Shown: one piece after another, positions 9,830 through 18,197 of the stretch | How the letters are laid out: every line of letters starts with the position of its first letter | How positions within the stretch are numbered: the first letter of the stretch is position 1 | Assembly (NCBI RefSeq): GCF_017614955.1 | Contig: NZ_WVUH01000002.1 | Location: 39,885 to 103,884 of the forward strand | DNA length: 64,000 bases | Source: Micromonospora echinofusca | GTDB lineage: Bacteria > Actinomycetota > Actinomycetes > Mycobacteriales > Micromonosporaceae | Direction of reading: 5' to 3' | The notes under the pieces: model-generated | Told to the model about the DNA's origin: nothing | The model's database searches: none | The model's input: only the letters and a program-made list of their open reading frames with translations | Made by a program: the position numbers and the translations under genes

Positions 9830-10384
9830 TCAGGAGTTCGCGTAGACCGCGAAGCCCTTGTCGGCGCAGCGACGGTAGAAGCGGGCCAGGATGCCCAGCT
9901 CGGAGCGGGTGAAGTTCCACTGCGGCGGCGCGCCGGCCTTGTCCCGCAGGGCGTCGAGCCGGTTGTCCAGCCAGCGGAGTTGCTGGTCGGCGAGACGCCC
10001 GTCGGCCAGCGCGGCACGCAGGACGACGCCGACGCTGTCGAACGTGATCTCCTCGCCGTGCTCCCGGTGGCCCTCGACGAAGCGTTCCAGCCCACCGGCG
10101 ATCCAGGCACAGCCGTCCGGGTCGATCACCGGGTCCTCGTCCTCGACGGCTGCTTCTGTGGCGTAGAGCACATTGTCCAGGCCGAGCAGGAGGTCGACCA
10201 GTTCGGTGTACGCGGTGGCCCGGACGGTGCCGGTCTGTGCGATCAGCCCGGCGAGGGCACCGGCGGGCGCGGGGATGCCGGGGTACTCGGCGATCGTGCC
10301 GAAGTCGACGAACTCGGCGGGGGCCACCGGTTCGTAGAAGCGGCCGGTCCTCGGCCAGTGCACCGCGACGTTGTCCAGCCCCAT
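9830..10384 (-). CDS. conserved hypothetical protein
   Basis: 184 residues, no family I recognise with confidence. It is soluble and acidic, with no signal peptide or membrane segment. It opens MGLDNVAVHWPRTGRFYEPV and has a central segment GCAWIAGGLERFVEGHREHGEEITFDSVG, plus a C-terminal RSELGILARFYRRCADKGFAVYANS. The D/E/H-rich middle could bind metal, but that is a guess. It is preceded by an SD-like AGGAAGG. It lies alone, convergent to dciA and divergent from gyrB. Codon use and length look like a genuine gene. Confidence 0.75.
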   Translation of the reverse strand: MGLDNVAVHWPRTGRFYEPVAPAEFVDFGTIAEYPGIPAPAGALAGLIAQTGTVRATAYTELVDLLLGLDNVLYATEAAVEDEDPVIDPDGCAWIAGGLERFVEGHREHGEEITFDSVGVVLRAALADGRLADQQLRWLDNRLDALRDKAGAPPQWNFTRSELGILARFYRRCADKGFAVYANS

Positions 10385-10874
10385 CGGGGGTCACCTTCCT
10401 GAAGGTTCTCGAACCGGGTGGGTCGATCGTCCGGTTCCGGGTCGGTGGATTGTGGACCCGCCGGACGGCGCCGCCAAATTACGGCACGGCCCGGACTCCG
10501 CGCGACCCCCGGGATTCCATGATCGGTTGCGGGATGTGTAGGGGGAGTCGCGGGCAGCGCAGTTCGGGCCGCTACGAACGTCTCAGCGCCCGTTACAGGG
10601 GTGCCGAGTGGTGGTTTCGTCACCGCCGCACAGTAGGATTGACGGCAGAGACGAGGACACGGTGCGGAGCGATGACGCGGGCTGAGCAAGTCCGGGCCAC
10701 CGGTTCCCCGCCGGGTCCGAGCCGATCGCGATCCGCGGGCGACCGCGGCGACCGACGCATTCGGCGGCAATCCGGAACTGTATCGGGGCGCCGGTCCGTG
10801 CGCCGACGTCGCGTCCTGTCCGCCGTACCCGCACCCCCGTGCGCCCTGGCGCCGGGGGCGCGAGAAAGTGGCCC
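10385..10874. promoter_or_regulatory. gyrB upstream region
   Basis: 490 bp between divergent genes with no convincing gene of its own. It should contain the gyrB promoter. A TAGGAT hexamer near 10634 in CAGTAGGATTGACGG is the best -10 candidate by eye, giving a 5' leader of more than 200 nt. gyr promoters are commonly supercoiling-sensitive. No DnaA boxes were seen here, unlike the gyrB-gyrA gap. Confidence 0.4.
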
Positions 10875-12821
10875 ATGGTGTCAGCGCAGAACAAGCAGGA
10901 GTACGGCGCCGAGTCGATCACCGTTCTCGAAGGCCTGGAGGCGGTGCGCAAGCGGCCCGGTATGTACATCGGGTCGACCGGTGAACGGGGTCTGCACCAC
11001 CTGGTCTGGGAGGTCGTCGACAACGCCGTCGACGAGGCACTTGCCGGGCACTGCGACACCATCGACGTGGTCCTGCTCGCCGACGGTGGGGTCCGGGTCA
11101 CCGACAACGGCCGTGGCTTCCCGGTCGACCTGCACCCGAAGCTGAAGAAGCCGGGTGTCGAGGTCGCGCTCACCGTCCTGCACGCGGGCGGCAAGTTCGA
11201 CGGCAAGGCGTACGCCGTCTCCGGTGGTCTGCACGGTGTGGGCGTGTCCGTGGTGAACGCCCTGTCGACCCGGATGGCCGTCGAGATCCACAAGTCGGGG
11301 TACGTCTGGCGGCAGAAGTACACCAACTCCAAGCCGTCGCCGCTGGAGAAGGGCGAGACCACCGACACGACCGGCTCGGCCGTGTCGTTCTGGCCGGACC
11401 CGGACGTCTTCGAGACGGTCAACTTCGACTTCCAGACCATCTACCGCCGCCTCCAGGAGATGGCCTTCCTCAACCGTGGCCTCACCATCCACCTGCTCGA
11501 CGAGCGGGTCGAGGAGGAGGAAGGCCGGATGCGCGAGGTCACCTTCTGCTACAAGGGCGGCATCGCCGACTTCGTCCGGCACCTCAACGCCTCCAAGAAC
11601 CCGATCCACAAGTCGGTGGTCGAGTTCGGCGCCGAGGAGGAGGGCATGTCGGTCGAGATCGCCATGCAGTGGAACGAGTCGTACGGCGAGTCGGTCTACA
11701 CCTTCGCGAACACGATCAACACCCACGAGGGCGGTACCCACGAGGAGGGCTTCCGGGCCGCGTTGACCGGTGTGGTCAACAAGTACGGCACCGAGAAGAA
11801 GCTGCTCAAGGCCGACGAGAAGCTCTCCGGCGAGGACATCCGGGAGGGGCTGGCGGCGATCATCTCGGTCAAGCTGGCCAACCCGCAGTTCGAAGGGCAG
11901 ACCAAGACCAAGCTGGGCAACACCCCGGTGAAGAGCTTCGTGCTGCGGGTCTGCAACGAGTGGCTGGTCGACTGGTTCGACCGTAACCCGGCCGAGGCGA
12001 AGCAGATCATCACCAAGGCGACCCAGGCCGCCCGGGCCCGGATCGCCGCCCAGCAGGCCCGCAAGCTGGCCCGGCGCAAGTCGCTGCTGGAGTCCGGTTC
12101 GATGCCGGGCAAGCTGGCCGACTGCCAGTCCACCGACCCGCGCGAGTCGGAGGTCTTCATCGTCGAGGGTGACTCGGCCGGTGGCTCGGCGAAGCAGGGG
12201 CGCGACCCACGGACCCAGGCGATCCTGCCGATCCGGGGCAAGATCCTCAACGTCGAGAAGGCGCGGATCGACCGGGTGCTGAAGAACAACGAGGTCCAGG
12301 CGCTGATCACCGCCCTGGGCACCGGCATCCACGACGACTTCGACATCGAGAAGCTGCGGTACCACAAGATCGTCCTGATGGCCGACGCGGACGTGGACGG
12401 GCAGCACATCCAGACCCTGCTGCTCACCCTCCTCTTCCGGTTCATGCGTCCGCTGGTGGAGTTGGGGCACGTCTACCTGGCCGCCCCGCCGCTCTACAAG
12501 ATCAAGTGGAACAAGAAGGGCGACGACGCGCAGTACGCGTACTCCGACCGGGAGCGGGACGGCCTGATCGCGCTGCGCCAGCAGAAGAAGCCCAACGCCA
12601 AGCCGGACGACATCCAGCGGTTCAAGGGTCTCGGTGAGATGAACTACCCCGAGCTGTGGGACACCACGATGAACCCGGCCACCCGTACCCTGCGCCAGGT
12701 CACGCTCGACGACGCCGCAACCGCCGACGAGCTGTTCAGCGTTCTGATGGGTGAGGACGTCGAGGCGCGCCGCTCGTTCATCCAGCGCAACGCCAAGGAC
12801 GTGCGCTTCCTGGACATCTGA
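10875..12821 (+). CDS. gyrB: DNA gyrase subunit B
   Basis: 648 residues. The GHKL ATPase domain carries [19 protein letters not shown] and [14 protein letters not shown]. The transducer follows, then the TOPRIM domain with [14 protein letters not shown] (about residue 430) and the metal-binding DADVDGQHI (about 500). The C-terminus is KDVRFLDI. With GyrA it introduces negative supercoils using ATP. The ATG at 10875 ([26 protein letters not shown]) is chosen by family alignment; an in-frame upstream extension to 10839 lacks similarity. The signature [20 protein letters not shown] is intact. Confidence 0.97.
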   Translation: MVSAQNKQEYGAESITVLEGLEAVRKRPGMYIGSTGERGLHHLVWEVVDNAVDEALAGHCDTIDVVLLADGGVRVTDNGRGFPVDLHPKLKKPGVEVALTVLHAGGKFDGKAYAVSGGLHGVGVSVVNALSTRMAVEIHKSGYVWRQKYTNSKPSPLEKGETTDTTGSAVSFWPDPDVFETVNFDFQTIYRRLQEMAFLNRGLTIHLLDERVEEEEGRMREVTFCYKGGIADFVRHLNASKNPIHKSVVEFGAEEEGMSVEIAMQWNESYGESVYTFANTINTHEGGTHEEGFRAALTGVVNKYGTEKKLLKADEKLSGEDIREGLAAIISVKLANPQFEGQTKTKLGNTPVKSFVLRVCNEWLVDWFDRNPAEAKQIITKATQAARARIAAQQARKLARRKSLLESGSMPGKLADCQSTDPRESEVFIVEGDSAGGSAKQGRDPRTQAILPIRGKILNVEKARIDRVLKNNEVQALITALGTGIHDDFDIEKLRYHKIVLMADADVDGQHIQTLLLTLLFRFMRPLVELGHVYLAAPPLYKIKWNKKGDDAQYAYSDRERDGLIALRQQKKPNAKPDDIQRFKGLGEMNYPELWDTTMNPATRTLRQVTLDDAATADELFSVLMGEDVEARRSFIQRNAKDVRFLDI

Positions 12822-12874
12822 CCGGTGGCGCGGTGGTGGTCGGAGCTCTCCCGGTCCCCACCGCGTCCACATGG

Positions 12875-12914
12875 TTATCCACAGCTTCGTTGCTTCTCCA
12901 CAGCGTTATCCACA
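12875..12914 (+). promoter_or_regulatory. cluster of three DnaA boxes upstream of gyrA
   Basis: TTATCCACA (12875-12883), TTCTCCACA (12894-12902) and TTATCCACA (12906-12914) all face the same way in 40 bp of the 129-bp gyrB-gyrA gap, ending 36 bp before the gyrA start. Two match the E. coli consensus exactly. An AT-richer stretch (CTGATTCTGATAAGGG) follows. They suggest DnaA control of gyrA or a local DnaA reservoir. Confidence 0.8.
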
Positions 12915-12950
12915 GCACAAATGCGACTCTGATTCTGATAAGGGTTAACA

Positions 12951-15473
12951 GTGACTGATACTCCCGAGCCCAACCCGAGCGAAGCGGGCGCGACAGAGAC
13001 CGGCGGCGCCGCGATCGTGGCGCACGACCGCATCGAGCCGGTCGGGCTCGAAGTCGAGATGCAGCGTTCCTACCTCGACTACGCCATGAGTGTCATCGTG
13101 GGTCGCGCGCTGCCGGACGTCCGGGACGGTCTCAAGCCGGTCCACCGCAAGATCCTCTACGCCATGTTCGACTCCGGCTACCGCCCGGACCGGGGGTACG
13201 TGAAGTGCTCCCGGGTCGTCGGGGACGTGATGGGCCAGTTCCACCCGCACGGCGACTCGGCCATCTACGACGCGCTGGTCCGGATGGCCCAGCCCTGGTC
13301 GCTGCGGTACCCGCTGGTCGACGGCAACGGCAACTTCGGTTCGCCCGGAAACGACCCGGCTGCGGCCATGCGCTACACGGAGTGCAAGCTCGACCCGCTG
13401 GCCATGGAGATGCTGCGGGACATCGATGAGGACACCGTCGACCTCCAGGACAACTACGACGGCCGGGCCAAGGAACCCACCATCCTGCCGTCGCGCATCC
13501 CCAACCTGCTGATCAACGGCTCCGAGGGCATCGCGGTGGGGATGGCCACCAAGATCCCGCCGCACAACCTGCGCGAGATCGGCGCGGCCGTGCAGTGGTG
13601 CCTGGAGCACCCGGACGTCGACGAGGCGACCACCCTCGACGCGCTCATCGAGATCGTCAAGGGCCCGGACTTCCCCACCTACGGCCTGATCGTCGGTACC
13701 CAGGCCATCCAGGACGCGTACCGCACCGGCCGTGGCTCCATCCGGATGCGCGCCGTGGTCGAGGTCGAGGAGGACAAGCGGGGCCGTCCCTGCCTGGTGG
13801 TCAGCGAGCTGCCGTACCAGGTCAACCCGGACAACCTGGCCGAGCGGATCGCCGAGCTCATCAAGGAGGGCAAGCTCGCCGGCATCGCCGACATCCGGGA
13901 CGAGTCCTCCGGGCGTACCGGTATGCGGATCGTGCTGGTGCTGAAGCGCGACGCGGTCGCCAAGGTGGTGCTCAACAACCTCTACAAGCACACCCAGCTC
14001 CAGGAGACCTTCGGCGCCAACATGCTGGCCCTGGTCGACGGGGTGCCACGCACGCTCAACCTGGCCCAGTTCATCCGGTACTACGTCGAGCACCAGATCG
14101 ACGTGATCCGTCGGCGGACCGCGTTCCGGTTGCGCAAGGCGGAGGAGCGGGCGCACATCCTGCGCGGTCTGGCCAAGGCACTCGACGCCCTGGACGAGGT
14201 GATCGCCCTGATCCGGCGCTCGCCCACGGTCGAGGACGCCCGGCAGGGTCTGATCCGGCTGCTGGAGATCGACGAGATCCAGGCGACCGCGATCCTGGAC
14301 ATGCAGCTGCGCCGGCTGGCCGCCCTGGAGCGGCAGAAGCTCCTCGACGAGCTGGCCAAGCTGGAGCTGGAGATCGCCGACCTGAAGGACATCCTGGCCA
14401 AACCGGAACGGCAGCGGAAAATCGTTTCGGAGGAGCTCGGCGAGATCATCGCCAAGTGGGGTGACGAGCGGCGGACGAAGATCGTGCCGTTCGACGGCGA
14501 GGTCTCGATGGAGGACCTGATCGCCCGCGAGGACGTGGTCGTCACGATCACCCGGACCGGGTACGCCAAGCGGACCAAGGTCGACCTGTACCGCTCCCAG
14601 CGGCGCGGCGGCAAGGGGGTCAGCGGGGCCACGCTGCGGCAGGACGACATCGTCAGCCACTTCTTCGTCTGCTCGACCCACGACTGGATCCTGTTCTTCA
14701 CGAACAAGGGTCGGGTGTACCGGGCCAAGGCGTACGAGTTGCCGGAAGCCAGTAGGGTGGCCAAGGGCCAGCACGTGGCCAATCTGCTTGCTTTCCAAGC
14801 GGACGAGCAGATCGCGCAGATCATCGAGATCCCGGACTACCAGGTGGCTCCCTATCTGGTACTGGCCACGAAGAACGGCCTGGTGAAGAAGACGAAACTG
14901 GAGGAGTTCGACTCCAACCGGTCCGGCGGCATCATCGCGATCAACCTGCGCGACGAGGACGAGCTGGTCGGTGCCGCCCTGGTCGCGCCCGAGGACGACC
15001 TGCTGCTGGTCTCCAAGAACGCCCAGGCGATCCGCTTCAACGCCACCGACGAGGCACTGCGGCCGATGGGCCGGGCGACCTCCGGTGTGATCGGCATGCG
15101 CTTCACCGACGACGACGTCCTGCTGGCCATGGAGGTGGTCCGCGAGAACATGGACGTTCTGGTGGCGACGAACGGGGGATACGCAAAACGTACCCCGATT
15201 GAGGAATACCCGGTCCAGGGCCGGGGAGGCAAGGGTGTGCTGACTGCGAAGATCACGGAACGACGTGGCGGGCTGGTCGGTGCAGTGGTGATCAACCCGG
15301 ATGACGAACTGTTCGCGATCACCAGTAACGGTGGCGTCATCCGGACTCCGGTGAAGCCTGTACGCCGTACGCGTGACCGGAACACAATGGGGGTCAAGCT
15401 GATGGACCTCCCGGACGGCGTGACTATCGTGGCGATTGCTCGAAATGCCGACGAGCCTGACGAACAGGACTAG
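12951..15473 (+). CDS. gyrA: DNA gyrase subunit A
   Basis: 840 residues. The winged-helix breakage-reunion domain holds the quinolone-determining region [20 protein letters not shown] from residue 98. Ser103 and Asp107 are at the positions usually changed in resistance, so it looks wild-type. The catalytic tyrosine is Y142 in AMRYTE. A coiled tower and C-terminal beta-pinwheel follow, with the GyrA-box-like QRRGGKG. GTG start at 12951 with AAGGG 6 nt upstream. It lies 129 bp after gyrB; three DnaA boxes occupy that gap. The DUF3566 gene follows after 3 nt. Confidence 0.97.
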   Translation: MTDTPEPNPSEAGATETGGAAIVAHDRIEPVGLEVEMQRSYLDYAMSVIVGRALPDVRDGLKPVHRKILYAMFDSGYRPDRGYVKCSRVVGDVMGQFHPHGDSAIYDALVRMAQPWSLRYPLVDGNGNFGSPGNDPAAAMRYTECKLDPLAMEMLRDIDEDTVDLQDNYDGRAKEPTILPSRIPNLLINGSEGIAVGMATKIPPHNLREIGAAVQWCLEHPDVDEATTLDALIEIVKGPDFPTYGLIVGTQAIQDAYRTGRGSIRMRAVVEVEEDKRGRPCLVVSELPYQVNPDNLAERIAELIKEGKLAGIADIRDESSGRTGMRIVLVLKRDAVAKVVLNNLYKHTQLQETFGANMLALVDGVPRTLNLAQFIRYYVEHQIDVIRRRTAFRLRKAEERAHILRGLAKALDALDEVIALIRRSPTVEDARQGLIRLLEIDEIQATAILDMQLRRLAALERQKLLDELAKLELEIADLKDILAKPERQRKIVSEELGEIIAKWGDERRTKIVPFDGEVSMEDLIAREDVVVTITRTGYAKRTKVDLYRSQRRGGKGVSGATLRQDDIVSHFFVCSTHDWILFFTNKGRVYRAKAYELPEASRVAKGQHVANLLAFQADEQIAQIIEIPDYQVAPYLVLATKNGLVKKTKLEEFDSNRSGGIIAINLRDEDELVGAALVAPEDDLLLVSKNAQAIRFNATDEALRPMGRATSGVIGMRFTDDDVLLAMEVVRENMDVLVATNGGYAKRTPIEEYPVQGRGGKGVLTAKITERRGGLVGAVVINPDDELFAITSNGGVIRTPVKPVRRTRDRNTMGVKLMDLPDGVTIVAIARNADEPDEQD

Positions 15474-15476
15474 TTG

Positions 15477-16352
15477 ATGACGGAGACACAGGCGAAGTCG
15501 GGAGCTGCGGGGACCCCGGCCAACCCGGTCGACGGGGAGGGCGCCAAAGGCGGCACCCCGGCAGCCGGCCGGGCGGCTGTGGGTCGCGCGGCAGTTCCCG
15601 CCGATGCGCCTGCCCCCAAGTTCACCCGGGCTCCCGGCATGGCACCGCCGCCGGACCAGCCTGCCGAGGAGACCGGAGTGCAGCAGCCGGAGAAGACCGG
15701 CGGTGATGGCGCCGCCACCGCCACACCCACCGCCGCTGCCGCTACCCCTGGAGTCACCGTGCCGGCCGGACCGAACACCACCGCTGCGCTTCCCCGGGAC
15801 GCCCAGGCGACCGGTACCCTGCCGCGCATCGACGGGGCGCGGGCCCCGATGGGCGCCGCGCGGCCCAACAACGGCGGCAGTCTGCCGCCCGGGGTGGGTG
15901 CGGGTGGGGCCGCGGTCGGGGCGGCCCGGGTGAACGACGCGGTACGCGCGGCGCGGAGCACGGTCAGCTCCGCCGCGTCGCGGGGTCCGCGCCGGGCCCG
16001 GCTGAACCTCAAGCGGATCGACCCCTGGTCGGTCATGAAGTTCGCGTTCGCGGTGTCCCTGGTGCTGTTCATCGTGGTCGTCGTCGCGACCTCGGTGCTC
16101 TACCTGGCGTTGGACGCGATGGGGGTGTTCGCCAGTGTCAACGACAGCCTGACCGACCTGGTCAGCGCGGGTGGTGGGCAGGGGACCAGCGGCTTCCGGA
16201 TCACCGCCAAGGGGGTCATCCTCAGCTCGGCGCTGATCGGCCTGGTCAACGTGGTGCTCTTCACCGCTCTGGCCACCCTCGGGGCCTTCGTCTACAACGT
16301 CTGCGCCGACCTGGTCGGTGGGATCGAGTTGACCCTCGCCGAGCGGGACTGA
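15477..16352 (+). CDS. DUF3566 transmembrane protein
   Basis: 291 residues. The first about 170 are low-complexity Ala/Gly/Pro. The C-terminal DUF3566 domain starts RARLNLKRIDPWSVMKFAF, with one membrane helix (about 185-212), an extracytoplasmic loop, and a second helix (about 243-272) ending CADLVGGIELTLAERD. The gene is found immediately after gyrA across actinobacteria, and its function is not established. The ATG at 15477 follows the gyrA stop by 3 nt (TAGTTGATG), so it is surely co-transcribed. A strong hairpin terminator follows at 16375. Confidence 0.92.
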   Translation: MTETQAKSGAAGTPANPVDGEGAKGGTPAAGRAAVGRAAVPADAPAPKFTRAPGMAPPPDQPAEETGVQQPEKTGGDGAATATPTAAAATPGVTVPAGPNTTAALPRDAQATGTLPRIDGARAPMGAARPNNGGSLPPGVGAGGAAVGAARVNDAVRAARSTVSSAASRGPRRARLNLKRIDPWSVMKFAFAVSLVLFIVVVVATSVLYLALDAMGVFASVNDSLTDLVSAGGGQGTSGFRITAKGVILSSALIGLVNVVLFTALATLGAFVYNVCADLVGGIELTLAERD

Positions 16353-16374
16353 GCCGGTCGTCGTCGCAGTACCG

Positions 16375-16413
16375 GCACATCGGGGCGCCGCGAAAGCGGT
16401 CGCCCCGATGTGC
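16375..16413. terminator. hairpin terminator after gyrB-gyrA-DUF3566
   Basis: 13-bp outer stem (GCACATCGGGGCG at 16375-16387, CGCCCCGATGTGC at 16401-16413), 4-bp inner stem CCGC/GCGG, GAAA tetraloop (16392-16395) and a single bulged T. A TGTTTCC run follows. It is an ideal stable hairpin between the gyr operon and tRNA-Ile. Confidence 0.88.
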
Positions 16414-16505
16414 TGTTTCCGGGTACTCTCGCCCAGGTCGGGGGTGCTCGGGGACCCCGATTTGAGGACTGGCGGGCGGGTGCGATAGCCTTGCTCGTCG
16501 CTTAC

Positions 16506-16579
16506 GGGGCTATAGCTCAGTCGGTTAGAGCGCAGAGCTGATAACTCTGAGGTCGCTGGTTCGATTCCAGCTAGCCCCA
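16506..16579 (+). tRNA. tRNA-Ile (GAT)
   Basis: 74 nt. The acceptor stem GGGGCTA pairs with TAGCCCC, discriminator A. The D arm is TAGCTCAGTCGGTTAGAGC, the anticodon loop CTGATAA carries GAT, and the T arm is GCTGGTTCGATTCCAGC. CCA is not encoded. A likely promoter sits just upstream (TTGAGG at 16462, GATAGC at about 16484). A position after gyrA with tRNA-Ala downstream is the standard actinobacterial order. Confidence 0.97.
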
Positions 16580-16622
16580 CTTCACACCCGTCCGACAACG
16601 GTCGAGCGCAAGGGGTCGCCCC

Positions 16623-16751
16623 ATGGTCAAGAAGCTGCTGTTGCTTGTCGGCATCGTGGGTGTAGCCGCACTGGTCGTCAAGAAGGTCAAGGACGCGAAC
16701 GACGAGCGCGCCCTGTGGCACGAGGCGACCACCTCGCCCGACCTGCGCTGA
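16623..16751 (+). CDS. DLW-39 family small protein
   Basis: 42-residue ORF between tRNA-Ile and tRNA-Ala: MVKKLLLLVGIVGVAALVVK, then KVKDANDERALWHEATTSPDLR. One hydrophobic helix (residues 4-19) precedes a basic-acidic tail. The tail motif resembles the D/ALW...EAT signature of the actinobacterial DLW-39 family, typically about 39 residues and encoded at this tRNA locus (here ALW replaces DLW). AAGGGG lies about 7 nt before the ATG. Function unknown; probably a small membrane protein. Confidence 0.82.
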   Translation: MVKKLLLLVGIVGVAALVVKKVKDANDERALWHEATTSPDLR

Positions 16752-16798
16752 ATCCCGCTGGACGCACCTGCCCCACCGGGTGGGTGCAGTCCGCGCCC

Positions 16799-16871
16799 GG
16801 GGCCGTAGCTCAACTGGCAGAGCACTGCCTTTGCAAGGCAGGGGTTAGGGGTTCGAGTCCCCTCGGCTCCA
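16799..16871 (+). tRNA. tRNA-Ala (TGC)
   Basis: 73 nt. The acceptor GGGGCCG pairs with CGGCTCC with one G-T wobble, discriminator A. The anticodon loop CTTTGCAAG has TGC, and the T arm GGGGTTCGAGTCCCC is perfect. CCA is not encoded. 48 nt after the DLW-39 gene. Confidence 0.96.
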
Positions 16872-17181
16872 CTTCTCCACTTCTCTACAGGCGTTCCGCC
16901 TGACCCAAGAGCATCCAGAGCAACGTCGGTACAACCCATCGTTGATCTTGGAAACAGTGGCCCGGTTCGCGGCCGACCGAAGCGCGGCACCGACGACGCG
17001 AGGCGGTTCCGCTGTGGCGACCGCCCTGGGGGCGTGACCGGGTTGCTGGTGGGCCGTGGCCGGGTGAACGGCATGCCGCCCCTCGACGCGGGTGAACGGC
17101 GGCATGCCGTTGGTCGACGACGTCACGGTCGTGGGCCGTGCCCGACCCGGCGGGACCGCCGGGTACGCCGTGGACCGTCGG
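16872..17181. other. intergenic region after tRNA-Ala
   Basis: 310 bp with no gene I can support. It contains CGGCATGCCG palindromes at about 17072 and 17100, each after a GTGAACGG motif. A GC hairpin (ACCCGGCGG / CCGCCGGGT, 17145-17164) could terminate the secreted-protein gene that ends at 17182 on the minus strand. Confidence 0.5.
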
Positions 17182-18048
17182 TCAGTTGGCGCAGGTGGCG
17201 TACGCCCGGACCTTCCAGTTGCTGCTGAAACCGGTCTCGTCCTCGACCGCGCTCACCGTGACGGTGGTGTCGGAGCTGGCGAAGACGGCGGTGAGGCGTA
17301 CCTGGCCGTCTCCGCCGACGATCTCCGCCCCGACGCCGTGCACCTTCTTGCCGGAGGTGCAGCTGACGTTGATGCTCTTCGAGGTGGCGGAGTCGTAGGC
17401 GCTGTCGTCGAGCCGAACCTCGTACCCGGCGGGCTGGGTGGCGCAGATGGCACGCGCCTGTACCTGCCAGTTGCTGTCGAATCCGGTCTCGTCCTCTGCG
17501 CCGGCCACCGTGACACTGGTGCCGTTGATCCGCAGATCCTCCAGGATCAGCTCGCTGTTCCCGGCGCCGTTGACCGCGCCACCCACGCCGATCGCGACGG
17601 TACCGATGGGGCAGGAGACGGTGTGCCAGTTCGTCGACGACGACATCCAGGCCGAGCTGCCGGACACGACGGTGTAGCCGGCGGGCGCCGGGGCGCAGAC
17701 CACGGCGGAGGTCAGCAGCCAGTTGGCCGAGGTACCCGTCGCGTCCTCACGGCCGGTCACCGAGAACGCGGTGTTGCCGGACAACGGCAGCATGATGTCC
17801 ATGCCGACCTGGCCCGAGGCGCCGGTGACGATGCCGCCACCGCCGAGCAGCACGCTGCCTGCGGGGCAGGACTGGTTCTGCGTCTTGGCCAGGCTGTTGC
17901 TCGGGCCGGTGCTGCTCTGTCGGATCAGACCCGGGACCGCCGCCGCCGGTGCGGCGAGCGTCAGCTGGGCGAGCACCACTGCGCTGAGCAGGCCACCAGC
18001 AACGGTGGTCACCCGGTTCCGGCGGCTCTGGTCTGGTCGTCTGGGCAT
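17182..18048 (-). CDS. secreted triple-repeat protein of unknown function
   Basis: 288 residues with an N-terminal signal peptide: basic RRPDQSRRNR, hydrophobic VAGGLLSAVVLAQLTLA, and a likely cut after APAAA near residue 37. The mature part is three tandem repeats of about 80 residues. Each has a Cys followed by G-rich beta-like sequence (SCPAGSVLLGGGG, SCPIGTVAIGVGG, SCTSGKKVHGVGA), then a closing E-D-x-T-G-x-x-S-N-W segment and xxC. The six cysteines, two per repeat, probably form one disulfide in each. Strong SD (GGAGGAAAG). I recognise no enzyme motif. A surface or matrix binding role is plausible but unproved. Confidence 0.85.
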   Translation of the reverse strand: MPRRPDQSRRNRVTTVAGGLLSAVVLAQLTLAAPAAAVPGLIRQSSTGPSNSLAKTQNQSCPAGSVLLGGGGIVTGASGQVGMDIMLPLSGNTAFSVTGREDATGTSANWLLTSAVVCAPAPAGYTVVSGSSAWMSSSTNWHTVSCPIGTVAIGVGGAVNGAGNSELILEDLRINGTSVTVAGAEDETGFDSNWQVQARAICATQPAGYEVRLDDSAYDSATSKSINVSCTSGKKVHGVGAEIVGGDGQVRLTAVFASSDTTVTVSAVEDETGFSSNWKVRAYATCAN

Positions 18049-18197
18049 GTAGCTTTCCTCCCGAATCGCGATGGGTGGCCGGTTCTGCTCCGTACCGGCC
18101 GTCCCGGTCGCGTCAGGCTACACAGTGGACAGTGGTGGTAGGCGGCGTCGAGGTGTTGGGCTGACGACACTGACGGACTTTGGACCCGGGCCGATGG

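Noticed and set aside
12945..16721. 1258-codon open frame on the minus strand, antisense to gyrA and the DUF3566 gene
   Set aside because: It is the GC-rich mirror of gyrA. It has no homology, no SD, and Gly/Arg/Asp/Leu shadow composition typical of antisense frames.
16506..16871. Prophage or integrative-element attachment at the tRNA genes
   Set aside because: No repeated tRNA 3' end and no integrase near tRNA-Ile, tRNA-Ala or tRNA-Leu; surroundings are conserved core genes.
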